Shown: piece after piece, positions 15,515-23,119 of the stretch
Position numbering within the stretch: the stretch's first letter is position 1
Layout of the letters: every line of letters starts with the position of its first letter
Assembly (NCBI GenBank): GCA_903907885.1
Contig: CAIVPY010000161.1
Span: 1 to 23,330, forward strand
Length of the DNA stretch: 23,330 nucleotides
Source: an uncultured Bacteroidota bacterium
GTDB taxonomy: Bacteria; Bacteroidota; Bacteroidia; UKL13-3
Direction: 5' to 3'
Made by a program: the position numbers and the translations under genes
Notes under the pieces: model-generated
Told to the model about the DNA's origin: nothing
What the model saw: only the letters and a program-made list of their open reading frames with translations
Database searches by the model: none

Positions 15515-16411
15515 CTATTGCCTAAATAAAATTCTTTCTTCTTGTGCAGAGATTTGTGCTTCAAAACCAAGTTTCAAAGCTAAATTTTGCGTTTGGTGTC
15601 CTGATGGAAAATTAAAAAAAACAGGATATTGATACTCCGAAACAGTTTCTATAATTATTTCTTCACAAGATTTATTAAAAGCAAATGGAGCATCATTGTC
15701 ATTCATCTTAGTCATACCACCAACCACCAAAGCCTTTATTTTTTTAAGTTTACCAGTGCGCTTCAATGTTTGCATCATTCTATCAATGTGATAAAAATAT
15801 TCTCCAATATCCTCAATAAATAAAATTTTGTCGCTCCAATCAATTTCACTTTTGCTACCTAATAAGCTGTATAATACTGATAAGTTACCACCAATAATTA
15901 TACCCTTACAGTTTTCTACCCTGTTAAGTGGATGTGTATGAAACGAATAGTTTATTTCTGAGCCAAACAACACATCCTTTAGACTATTATCGCTATTAAT
16001 GTCTTGATTTAAAGTAACTGGCATGCAAGAGTGAATTGTTGGAATATTAAAATTATTGAGGATGTGAGAATGTAAAACTGTTAGGTCGCTAAAGCCACAA
16101 ATCCATTTAGGGTATTTGTTGAAATTTGCAAAGTCCAAAATGTCAATCATTCTAATTGTTCCATATCCACCCCTAGCCCCTATTATAGCTTTGATTGAAT
16201 CATCATCTAAAAACTTTTGAAAGGATTTAGCTCTGTTTACATCACTACCAGCTAGTGCATCATGTTTTTCATAAATACTATCACTTAATACAACTTTTAG
16301 CCCCCATGTTTCAAAAGTTTTTATAGCAGGTAAAATTATAGTTTCATCTACATGCCGCGCTGTAGCAACAATGGCAATTGTGTCGCCTGCTTTTAAGTAT
16401 GGTGGAACCAT
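15515..16411 (-). CDS. LD-carboxypeptidase, S66 family (LdcA-like)
   Basis: A 298-residue serine peptidase of family S66. These enzymes remove the terminal D-alanine from muropeptide tetrapeptides during peptidoglycan recycling. The catalytic triad is visible: S108 in CGFSDLT (nucleophile elbow), E200 in LFIEDIGE and H272 in FPSGHQ. The order and spacing match LD-carboxypeptidases. Other conserved features are GARGGYGTIRMID (about 78-90) and GIIIGGNLSVL (about 170-180). There is no signal peptide, as expected for the cytoplasmic recycling enzyme. The start lies 13 bases after the mannose-1-phosphate guanylyltransferase stop, so both are likely on one transcript. A microcin-immunity MccF-like role is possible but less likely. 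Confidence 0.9.
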   Translation of the reverse strand: MVPPYLKAGDTIAIVATARHVDETIILPAIKTFETWGLKVVLSDSIYEKHDALAGSDVNRAKSFQKFLDDDSIKAIIGARGGYGTIRMIDILDFANFNKYPKWICGFSDLTVLHSHILNNFNIPTIHSCMPVTLNQDINSDNSLKDVLFGSEINYSFHTHPLNRVENCKGIIIGGNLSVLYSLLGSKSEIDWSDKILFIEDIGEYFYHIDRMMQTLKRTGKLKKIKALVVGGMTKMNDNDAPFAFNKSCEEIIIETVSEYQYPVFFNFPSGHQTQNLALKLGFEAQISAQEERILFRQ

Positions 16412-16424
16412 TGTTAATTGAAGC

Positions 16425-17522
16425 TTAAGTGTATTTATCGTTGAACTTGATTTTCAAATCGGTAACAATTTGTTTTACTTCTTGTTCTCTATCTTTATCA
16501 CAAATTATTAACGCATCAGGTGTATCCACAATTATTAGGTTGTTTATGCCTTTAACAACTATAACTTTACCATCTTCGGTTCGAGATTTATTAATTAAAC
16601 TGTTTTCAACCTCATAGGTGAAAATGTTTTTACCTTGTATGGCATTGTTACTTTCATCCTTTGAAGATATGTCAAATAATGATGTCCATGTTCCCAAATC
16701 ACTCCAGCCAAACTCGCTAGGAATAACAAATACATTATCGGCTTTTTCCATAATACCATAATCGATAGAGATGGATTTGCACTCTTCATAGAATTTACGA
16801 ACTACTTCAGCTTCATCAGGTGTGTTTAAACTTTCAAGTTTTGCGTCAAACAAATCGTATTGTTCAGGTAAATATTGCTTAAAAGCTTTTCTGATACTTG
16901 AAACCCCCCAAATAAAAATTCCAGCATTCCACAAGAATTCACCCGTTTCAACAAACATTTTTGCAATTTCAAGACTCGGTTTTTCGGTAAAAGTTTTTAC
17001 CTTATGTATACCCAGAATAGGTTCGTTTTCTAAAAATTGTATATAGCCATAACCAGTATCAGGTCTACTTGGGCGAATCCCTAAAGTAACTAAAGCATGG
17101 TTTTTTTGAGCATAACTCATACCCAGTTCTACATAGTCTAAGAATTTTTTGCTGTCTAAAATTAAGTGGTCGCTAGGGGCCACAATGCAAATGGCATGAG
17201 TATTTATTTTATATATTTTAGCACAAGTATAGGCTATACAAGCTGCTGTGTTTTTTGCCGTTGGCTCACCTAAAATGCATGAATCTGGCATGTTGGGTAA
17301 TTGCTCTTTTACCAAACCAACATACGATGAATTTGTAATTATAAATATGTTTTCAGGCAAAAAACTTTCTAAAAATCTCTCATATGTTTGTTGTAAAAGC
17401 GATTTACCTACCCCTAAAATATCTATAAATTGTTTCGGGTAATGACTTCGACTGGCTGGCCAAAATCTACTACCTACTCCCCCTGCCATTATAATGGCAT
17501 AATTGTTTTTATTTTTAATCAT
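16425..17522 (-). CDS. manC: Mannose-1-phosphate guanylyltransferase
   Basis: A 365-residue nucleotidyltransferase that makes GDP-mannose from mannose-1-phosphate and GTP for glycan synthesis. The pyrophosphorylase signature GGVGSRFWPASR is at 14-25 with K30 in YPKQF. Further matches are GEPTAKNTA (85-93), PSDH (116-119), TGYGYI (156-161), FTEKP (178-182), FLWNAGIF (197-204) and GWSDLGTW. It ends soon after the nucleotidyltransferase domain, so the C-terminal phosphomannose isomerase domain of bifunctional ManC/AlgA enzymes is absent. It is the first gene of a likely two-gene unit with the S66 peptidase gene. No polysaccharide cluster adjoins it. Confidence 0.95.
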   Translation of the reverse strand: MIKNKNNYAIIMAGGVGSRFWPASRSHYPKQFIDILGVGKSLLQQTYERFLESFLPENIFIITNSSYVGLVKEQLPNMPDSCILGEPTAKNTAACIAYTCAKIYKINTHAICIVAPSDHLILDSKKFLDYVELGMSYAQKNHALVTLGIRPSRPDTGYGYIQFLENEPILGIHKVKTFTEKPSLEIAKMFVETGEFLWNAGIFIWGVSSIRKAFKQYLPEQYDLFDAKLESLNTPDEAEVVRKFYEECKSISIDYGIMEKADNVFVIPSEFGWSDLGTWTSLFDISSKDESNNAIQGKNIFTYEVENSLINKSRTEDGKVIVVKGINNLIIVDTPDALIICDKDREQEVKQIVTDLKIKFNDKYT

Positions 17523-17637
17523 GAATATTATTATAAATTTTTAGCAAAAAAATATCAAACAAAGTATTATTATTGAATGAACTTATGTACTGCAAATAAA
17601 TACCAAAGCTTTATTATAAAAAATAGTATTTATACAC

Positions 17638-17645
17638 TACATTCG
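17638..17645 (+). promoter_or_regulatory. Possible -7 element for recQ (TACATTCG)
   Basis: TACATTCG has one mismatch to TAnnTTTG and lies 29 bases before the recQ ATG. The same octamer is found before the lipoprotein gene at 21188. No TTG is found at the -33 distance. Confidence 0.3.
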
Positions 17646-17674
17646 TGCTCCTTTTTTTATGAAAAAGAATTGAT

Positions 17675-19993
17675 ATGAAGGAAGTTAAGAAGAAAAAAGA
17701 AACAAAACCCGCCAAAACAACAAAAATCACTAAGTCAGTTGAAGTAGATGAAATTGTTGTTGAAATGTCGGAAGTAGTTAGTAGAGCCGTTAAACCAAAA
17801 GTGCCAACCATAGGTAAATTAGATTTAAAAGCAGCACTGCAAGAGTATTTTGGTTTTGATTCGTTTAAAGACGAACAAGAAAAAATTATACGTAACCTTC
17901 TTGAGGGGCAAGATATTTTTGTAATAATGCCTACAGGTGGAGGAAAATCCATGTGTTATCAGTTGCCCGCATTGATTAGTCAGGGAACCGCTATCATCAT
18001 TTCCCCTCTTATAGCATTAATGAAAAATCAAGTTGATCAGATTCGTTCGCTTGGTAATGAGAATGTTGCCCATTTTCTGAATTCATCATTAAATAAAACT
18101 GAGATAACTCAGGTAAAAAATGACATCAGTGCTGGACACACCAAAATGCTTTACATAGCACCCGAAACTCTTAAAAAGGACGAGACTATAGATTTTCTTA
18201 AATCAATCAAAATATCTTTCGTTGCTGTTGATGAGGCTCATTGTATTTCAGAGTGGGGGCATGATTTTCGTCCAGAATACCGCAGAATAAAGGCTATGAT
18301 TAAGGAAATAAAAGATGTTCCTGTAATCGCTTTAACTGCTACAGCCACCCCCAAGGTTCAGGCAGATATTCAGAAAAACCTCCAAATGTTAGATGCCAAA
18401 GTTTTTAAATCTTCATTCAACAGGTCAAATCTATATTACGAAGTTCGTTCAAAAGGCAAAAAAGGTGATGCTATAAAAGACATTATTGCCTATATAAAAC
18501 CCAAAAAACATAAATCAGGAATTATTTATTGTCTTAGCCGCAAAAAGGTAGAAGAAATTTCGAGTATGCTGGTGGCAAATGGAATTAAAGCATTGCCTTA
18601 TCATGCCGGATTAGATGCCAAGGTGAGGGCCGACCATCAGGATAAATTTTTGATGGAAGATGCTGATGTGATAGTGGCAACCATTGCTTTTGGTATGGGT
18701 ATAGACAAGCCAGACGTACGTTTTGTAATTCATTACGATATTCCTAAGAGTATTGAAGGATATTACCAAGAAACAGGGCGTGCTGGTAGAGATGGCCTTG
18801 AAGGAGAATGTGTACTATACTACAACCCCGCAGATGTTGACAAACTTGAGAAGTTTCTGAAAGACAAACCTGTTGCAGAAAGAGAAATAGGTGAGTTGTT
18901 GATTTTTGAAACACAAGCTTTTGCTGAAACATCGGCTTGCAGACGCAAATTCTTACTTCACTATTTTGGTGAAGAATTTGATGAAAGTAGGTGTCAAGGA
19001 ATGTGCGACAACCATCGCCATCCAAAAGCAAAAGAAGATGCAACTGATGCAGCTAAACTTGTTCTTGAAACTATTAACGCTGTAAAAGGCAAACATGTTA
19101 TAAGAACCATTTGTGAAATTATTGTAGGAAAAAAATCGCATGAGGTTACACTAAGCGGACACGAAAGCTTGCCGCAATTTGGAAAAGGAAAAGATAAAGA
19201 TGAGAATTATTGGAAATCTGTTGTAAGGGTAGTTTTGCTAAATGGATATATTACTAAAAATATTGAAAACTATGGCTTATTAAGTGTAAACGAAAAAGGT
19301 GAAGAGTGGTTGAAAAAACCGGTTAAAATAGAAGTTTCAATTGATCGTACTTTTGAAAGATTTTATGACGATGATGAAGATAATTCTCAAGTTGAGAATG
19401 TATATGATGAAGATTTGTACAATGATTTAAAGGTTTTGGTTAAAAAAGTAGCCAAAGAAAAAAACCTTCCCCCTTATATCATTTTTCAAGATGGTACTTT
19501 ACAAGAAATGGCATTTCGTTATCCAACTGATATGGATGAGCTTCAAAAAATCCCTGGTGTAAGTCCTGGAAAAGCCACCAAATTTGGAAAACCTTTTGTT
19601 GAAGCTATAGCCAAGTATGTAAAAGAAAATGACATAGAGAAATCAAATGACATTATTATTAAATCATTGGTAAATAAATCGGCAAAGAAAATTGCCATCA
19701 TTACCAATATTGATAAAAAAATAGGTTTAGACGATATTGCTCGTAGCCAAAACATGAGCAAAGAAGAATTGTTGAATGAGATTGAAAACATCGTTTACTC
19801 TGGCACAAAATTAAGCCTTAAGCGATATTTACACGATTTGGCTGATGACGAAACTATTGGCTATGTGATGGATTTTTATCGCACCACTCACGAAAACATG
19901 ATTGATGCTGCCATGAGTGAATTTGGAGACGAATTTAGTAAAGACGATTTGCACCTTATGCTAATTCATTTTGTGAGCGATATGGGTAATTAA
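17675..19993 (+). CDS. recQ: ATP-dependent DNA helicase RecQ
   Basis: A 772-residue 3'-5' DNA helicase of recombinational repair. A Lys-rich, probably disordered leader (1-45) precedes the core. Walker A is MPTGGGKSM at 85-93, the DEAH box is at 186-189 (VDEAHCISEWGHDFRPEYR), and the motif VI region is YYQETGRAGRDG. The RQC zinc region reads CRRKFLLHYFGEE (C422), then CQGMCDNH (C440, C444, H447). The usual C-x2-C-x2-C end is altered, with His in place of the last Cys. A winged-helix region, an acidic linker (YDDDEDN) and an HRDC domain (about 590-670) follow. The last 100 residues form an extra helical domain. An upstream ATG at 17659 stops after four codons. A clean terminator follows. Confidence 0.95.
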   Translation: MKEVKKKKETKPAKTTKITKSVEVDEIVVEMSEVVSRAVKPKVPTIGKLDLKAALQEYFGFDSFKDEQEKIIRNLLEGQDIFVIMPTGGGKSMCYQLPALISQGTAIIISPLIALMKNQVDQIRSLGNENVAHFLNSSLNKTEITQVKNDISAGHTKMLYIAPETLKKDETIDFLKSIKISFVAVDEAHCISEWGHDFRPEYRRIKAMIKEIKDVPVIALTATATPKVQADIQKNLQMLDAKVFKSSFNRSNLYYEVRSKGKKGDAIKDIIAYIKPKKHKSGIIYCLSRKKVEEISSMLVANGIKALPYHAGLDAKVRADHQDKFLMEDADVIVATIAFGMGIDKPDVRFVIHYDIPKSIEGYYQETGRAGRDGLEGECVLYYNPADVDKLEKFLKDKPVAEREIGELLIFETQAFAETSACRRKFLLHYFGEEFDESRCQGMCDNHRHPKAKEDATDAAKLVLETINAVKGKHVIRTICEIIVGKKSHEVTLSGHESLPQFGKGKDKDENYWKSVVRVVLLNGYITKNIENYGLLSVNEKGEEWLKKPVKIEVSIDRTFERFYDDDEDNSQVENVYDEDLYNDLKVLVKKVAKEKNLPPYIIFQDGTLQEMAFRYPTDMDELQKIPGVSPGKATKFGKPFVEAIAKYVKENDIEKSNDIIIKSLVNKSAKKIAIITNIDKKIGLDDIARSQNMSKEELLNEIENIVYSGTKLSLKRYLHDLADDETIGYVMDFYRTTHENMIDAAMSEFGDEFSKDDLHLMLIHFVSDMGN

Positions 19994-20010
19994 CACTTGA
20001 ATATTATTAA

Positions 20011-20046
20011 ACTAAAAAGGCTTCTCAATTGGGAAGCCTTTTTAGT
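20011..20046 (+). terminator. Intrinsic terminator after recQ
   Basis: A perfect 14-bp stem (20011-20024 with 20033-20046) around an eight-base loop, with the T run inside the distal arm (CCTTTTTAGT). It begins 18 bases after the recQ stop. Confidence 0.85.
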
Positions 20047-20185
20047 TATATTTGATATTATACAAAATAAAATACCCTTGGTTTTTCTTCACATACGTGT
20101 TCTAAAGTTATTCAAATCACAAATTAAATAACTATACTTACTAGAAGACAAGGCTATTACTTCTTAACAGGTTATATCATCTCGC

Positions 20186-20223
20186 AAAAAAAATGCTGCT
20201 TTAATTTAATAAAGCAGCATTTT
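20186..20223 (-). terminator. Intrinsic terminator after the minus-strand lipoprotein gene
   Basis: On the minus strand AAAATGCTGCTTTA pairs perfectly with TAAAGCAGCATTTT over a six-base loop, then continues as a run of T. It starts 21 bases after the lipoprotein stop. Confidence 0.85.
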
Positions 20224-20243
20224 CATGTATTATGTAGCAATAA

Positions 20244-21188
20244 TTAGTACATCACATAAACTTTGGTTGAACCAGCATTATCAGCAGATACAGCTGAGAA
20301 ATAGATTAAACCTTGAGTTCCTGAAGCAGTTTTAAAAGCAACTACATCGTCTTGTTTGATTGAAATTACTTTATCAACAGCACCTGCTGAAAAATCAACG
20401 GTATTGATAAGTACATTAGTTTTAAGATTGTCTTTATAGTTTAAAAACTGAGTTTTGGTAATAGAAGTGGTTTTAAATTGGGTAGCATTTTTAGTAGCCC
20501 ATCCACCAATTTCAGTACCCCAAATTACTTGAGCACCATCAACATTAGAAGGTGCAGCAAATGAATTCAAGCCTGTAGCACCATAGTAATAAACAAAATC
20601 AATTTTTGCTGAATTTGCTTTGGCTGTGCCAGTTGTGCCTGATGTGTATGTATTAAAATTATCAGCTAAGCCTAAAAATTTATATACCACAAGTGTATTA
20701 GATTGTGCACCTAATTCGATTAAGTTTGAAGAAACAATAGAGTTGTTAGATACTGCAGTATAAGTAATGCTTGCTTTTTGGGTTTGTGCTTTGCTATCAG
20801 TTACTGAATAGGTGAATGTAACTTTATCACCTGCAACAAGAGTAGCACCTGCTAATGAACTTGCAACAGTTACTGCCATTGAATAACCATTAATTTGAGA
20901 TGCTAAAAGATTACCGCTTTTTAAAGTAGTAGCTTCGCCCGAATTCACTTGTCTTTCAACTTTATCTGAAACTAAAATTGTACCCGATTGAGCGGCTACT
21001 GTTACATTTATAATTGAGTTTTGAGCTTTTAAATCATAGTTATTAGTGGCAAAACTATCTTTTAAAGTAATCACTGGGCCATTAGGTACAGTAGTTGTTG
21101 GGGTTGTTGTATCATCTTTTTTGCATGATACCAATACCAGAGAGGCTGATACAAATAATAATAATAATGTTTTGATTGTGTTTTTCAT
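20244..21188 (-). CDS. Putative surface lipoprotein of unknown function
   Basis: A 314-residue lipoprotein. The signal (1-21) ends in the lipobox LVSC (C22). The mature start CKKDDTTTP has K-D-D at +2 to +4, resembling the surface-export signal known from Capnocytophaga, followed by a Thr/Pro linker. The rest is rich in Ser, Thr, Ala and Val, with alternating beta-strand patterns. Residues about 40-150 look like an Ig-like or cadherin-like module (VAGDKVTFTYSVTDSKAQ). Residues about 155-314 form a second domain (VDFVYYYGATGLNSFAAPS) ending in ISFSAVSADNAG-like strands and TKVYVMY. I do not recognise a named family. It has its own promoter candidate and terminator, and lies 87 bases downstream of prmA on the same strand. 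Confidence 0.82.
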   Translation of the reverse strand: MKNTIKTLLLLFVSASLVLVSCKKDDTTTPTTTVPNGPVITLKDSFATNNYDLKAQNSIINVTVAAQSGTILVSDKVERQVNSGEATTLKSGNLLASQINGYSMAVTVASSLAGATLVAGDKVTFTYSVTDSKAQTQKASITYTAVSNNSIVSSNLIELGAQSNTLVVYKFLGLADNFNTYTSGTTGTAKANSAKIDFVYYYGATGLNSFAAPSNVDGAQVIWGTEIGGWATKNATQFKTTSITKTQFLNYKDNLKTNVLINTVDFSAGAVDKVISIKQDDVVAFKTASGTQGLIYFSAVSADNAGSTKVYVMY

Positions 21189-21213
21189 TTTTGTTTTTTA
21201 AAATTTTAGGCTG

Positions 21214-21246
21214 CGAATGTACTCATTAATATGGCATAAACACAAA
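21214..21246 (-). promoter_or_regulatory. Probable promoter for the lipoprotein gene at 20244-21188
   Basis: On the minus strand, TTTG, 21 bases, then TACATTCG, one mismatch from TAnnTTTG. It lies 25 bases before the ATG, in the gap between prmA and the lipoprotein gene, so the two need not be co-transcribed. Confidence 0.45.
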
Positions 21247-21275
21247 TGTGCTTTCTCATTTCATTAACATTTCTG

Positions 21276-22130
21276 TTAAATATGGGTAATAAATATATTA
21301 GGTAAAGTGGTAAAAACGGCTGCACACCAACTGTTTTTAACAGTATGGCTAACATAATAAAAATTGTGTTTTTGAGCTTCGTTTACTAAATCTTGCAAAT
21401 CTGTTTCGTAAAACCCACTGATAATGAGTTGGCCTTTTGAGCTTGTATGAAGCATTAATTTTTCAAAACTTGCTACCAATATGTTTTTATTAATATTGGC
21501 TAAGATAATATCGTATTTAGAGCTTGCACTCACGCAATCGAGAGCTCCTTGCTCAAAACATATATTTTCGATGTTATTTAGTTTGGCGTTTTCCAATACG
21601 TTTTCGGCCGACCAATCGTCAATATCTATAGCCATTACATTACTGGCACCCAATTGCGAAGCAAATATGCCCAAAACACCCGTACCACAACCATAATCAA
21701 ATACTTGCTTATCTTTAAAATTTAACGATTGCATAATTCCAAGAACCAATTGAGTGGTTTCGTGGTGCCCTGTTCCAAAAGTGTTTTTAGGTTGAATAAC
21801 AATTTCGTGTTTATATGTTTTGTTTAATTTATGAAAAGGGGCTTTAACAATTATTTCATCATTAATTGTGATGGGCTCAAAATCGGCTTCCCATATAGCA
21901 TTCCAATTTTGAGATGGCATGTTTTCTTCTATAATATTATCATTGCTTATTTGGTACTTTTGGCATAGCAAATAAAATTGTTTAGGGTCAAAGTCTGACA
22001 AAACAAGGTATGCTTCAAAACCAAAATCGTTTTCAATAAATCCTTCAAAACCTATTTCGGCCATCTCGGCAATTAATAATTCTGAAACATTAGATGGACA
22101 ATTAATTTTAAATACTTTGTAATCTGACAT
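21276..22130 (-). CDS. prmA: Ribosomal protein L11 methyltransferase
   Basis: A 284-residue SAM-dependent methyltransferase that trimethylates ribosomal protein L11. The N-terminal part (about 1-65) is the small L11-recognition domain. The linker and start of the catalytic domain carry NWNAIWEADFEPI and the PrmA hallmark FGTGHHETT (118-126). SAM-binding motif I is DYGCGTGVLG at 145-154, followed by VMAIDIDDWSAENV (motif II acid) and ILANINKNIL (about 213-222, the NPPY-equivalent loop). Length is usual for Bacteroidota PrmA, slightly shorter than the E. coli protein. The start at 22130 is the natural one (MSDYKVFKI). It is divergent from the last gene of the window. Confidence 0.95.
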   Translation of the reverse strand: MSDYKVFKINCPSNVSELLIAEMAEIGFEGFIENDFGFEAYLVLSDFDPKQFYLLCQKYQISNDNIIEENMPSQNWNAIWEADFEPITINDEIIVKAPFHKLNKTYKHEIVIQPKNTFGTGHHETTQLVLGIMQSLNFKDKQVFDYGCGTGVLGIFASQLGASNVMAIDIDDWSAENVLENAKLNNIENICFEQGALDCVSASSKYDIILANINKNILVASFEKLMLHTSSKGQLIISGFYETDLQDLVNEAQKHNFYYVSHTVKNSWCAAVFTTLPNIFITHI

Positions 22131-22154
22131 GGTTTAGGCTGTAAGTTTATACTA

Positions 22155-22162
22155 CAAAGTTA
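22155..22162 (-). promoter_or_regulatory. Possible -7 element for prmA (TAACTTTG)
   Basis: TAACTTTG on the minus strand fits TAnnTTTG exactly and ends 24 bases before the prmA ATG. The -33 region has no good TTG. It sits in the 322-base gap 22131-22452, which also holds several hairpins and a dyad but no supported gene. Confidence 0.4.
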
Positions 22163-22187
22163 CAAACTTTTGTTATTTATCCTTCTA

Positions 22188-22256
22188 AAGTGTTGCTTCG
22201 CTTAACACTTGAAAGAGCGGGGACAAACAAGCAATTTCAAGAGAAAATAGTTTCTC
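22188..22256. repeat. Cluster of three adjoining inverted repeats
   Basis: AAGTGTT/AACACTT (22188-22194, 22204-22210), CTTGAAA/TTTCAAG (22208-22214, 22235-22241) and GAGAAA/TTTCTC (22241-22246, 22251-22256) follow one another, the arms touching or overlapping. No T run follows on either strand, so a terminator is unlikely. The function is unknown. Confidence 0.5.
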
Positions 22257-22390
22257 GGCTGAAGCTAGATGCATCCGGTAGTGTTCAAAATAATCGGATA
22301 TTTGTTTACATTCCTTCTTTTTAACTTATTATGTTTATTTATATTAACTATAGATAAATTATGTATAAATTGCATTTATAATTGGTTATT

Positions 22391-22413
22391 ATCTATCATC
22401 TATTTTGATAGAT
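22391..22413. promoter_or_regulatory. 8-bp perfect dyad upstream of the last gene
   Basis: ATCTATCA and TGATAGAT, separated by seven bases, lie 40 bases before the ATG at 22453. It may be an operator or a leader hairpin. A poor promoter-like TATTTTG lies within it. Confidence 0.35.
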
Positions 22414-22452
22414 ATGAAAACTCGAAAACATCTAACAATACAAATTTGAAAC

Positions 22453-23073
22453 ATGAAAAATGTAATACTACAAATAACTTTTTCACTTTTAATCATCTCA
22501 TGTAATACAGGTGCAAGATATGGCTATAGAAAAAAGGTAAAAGCTGACAATCAACCAACGGTTGTCAATACAAGAAAAAAAGTTGTCATTCCCAAAATCG
22601 AATCTATTAAGCCAATTACAGAAAATATGGAAGCAACAAATTCGTATGCTTCTACTGAAAAAAATTATGAGCCTTCTTATGAACCATCTAACTCTCAACC
22701 TCAAATACATATTTCTAAAATTGTCTTAAATAAAAAAATTATCAAACATGATAGTAAGAAAACAGACATTCTTACTCCCATAGAAAAACATGATGAACGC
22801 ATCACAAATAAATTCGCACTCTTAGGATTTATACTTCCCTTTTACCTTCTACTTATTTCTAATATTTTAATTGGCGAATCAGGATTCTTAATAGTAATAA
22901 GCACCTTATTAATTTCTCTAATATTAAGTATTATAGGATTTGTTCAAATTAAGAAGAATCCCAATAAATATAAAGGCAAAGGATATGCAATTGTTCCTCT
23001 AATGATATATGGACTCTTAATCTTTGTTTTACTAATTGTTATATCAACATGGAGTTTTAGTGTTGCGCACTGA
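22453..23073 (+). CDS. Lipoprotein with C-terminal membrane domain (DUF4190-like)
   Basis: A 206-residue protein of unknown function. The N-terminus looks like a lipoprotein signal (LQITFSLLIISC, C17). A Lys-rich, Ser/Pro/Glu-rich and probably disordered stretch follows (about 18-118, with YEPSYEPS). The C-terminal part has three membrane helices (about 120-141, 144-166, 178-198). Between helices 2 and 3 is IKKNPNKYKGKGYAI, the loop typical of small DUF4190-like Bacteroidota proteins. The mature start with ARYGYRKK recalls small Bacteroidota lipoproteins with a K/R-R-x-Y motif, but the match is loose. The gene is more AT-rich than its neighbours, with hairpins on both sides. A 78-codon frame from 22269 overlaps its start and is not supported. 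Confidence 0.72.
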   Translation: MKNVILQITFSLLIISCNTGARYGYRKKVKADNQPTVVNTRKKVVIPKIESIKPITENMEATNSYASTEKNYEPSYEPSNSQPQIHISKIVLNKKIIKHDSKKTDILTPIEKHDERITNKFALLGFILPFYLLLISNILIGESGFLIVISTLLISLILSIIGFVQIKKNPNKYKGKGYAIVPLMIYGLLIFVLLIVISTWSFSVAH

Positions 23074-23119
23074 AATGGTTTTCAGTAGCACAGATTTGGT
23101 TTTCAAAACTGTTTTGAAA
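23069..23119 (+). repeat. Two small hairpins at and after the stop of the last gene
   Basis: ACTGAAA/TTTCAGT (23069-23075, 23080-23086) includes the stop codon. TTTCAAAA/TTTTGAAA (23101-23108, 23112-23119) follows. Both share the direct repeat TGGTTTTCA (23076-23084, 23097-23105). No T run follows either. The remaining bases to 23330 hold no gene that I can support. Confidence 0.4.

Noticed and set aside
9516..21188. Search for a new defence or secretion gene cluster among the envelope genes
   Set aside because: The genes are single units on both strands, each with its own terminator, and belong to known families, so they do not form a system by context.
22269..22505. 78-codon plus-strand frame with a hydrophobic start (MHPVVFKIIGYLF)
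   Set aside because: It runs into the start of the better-supported lipoprotein gene in another frame, and its second half is low-complexity Asn/Thr/Lys. A small membrane peptide cannot be wholly excluded.
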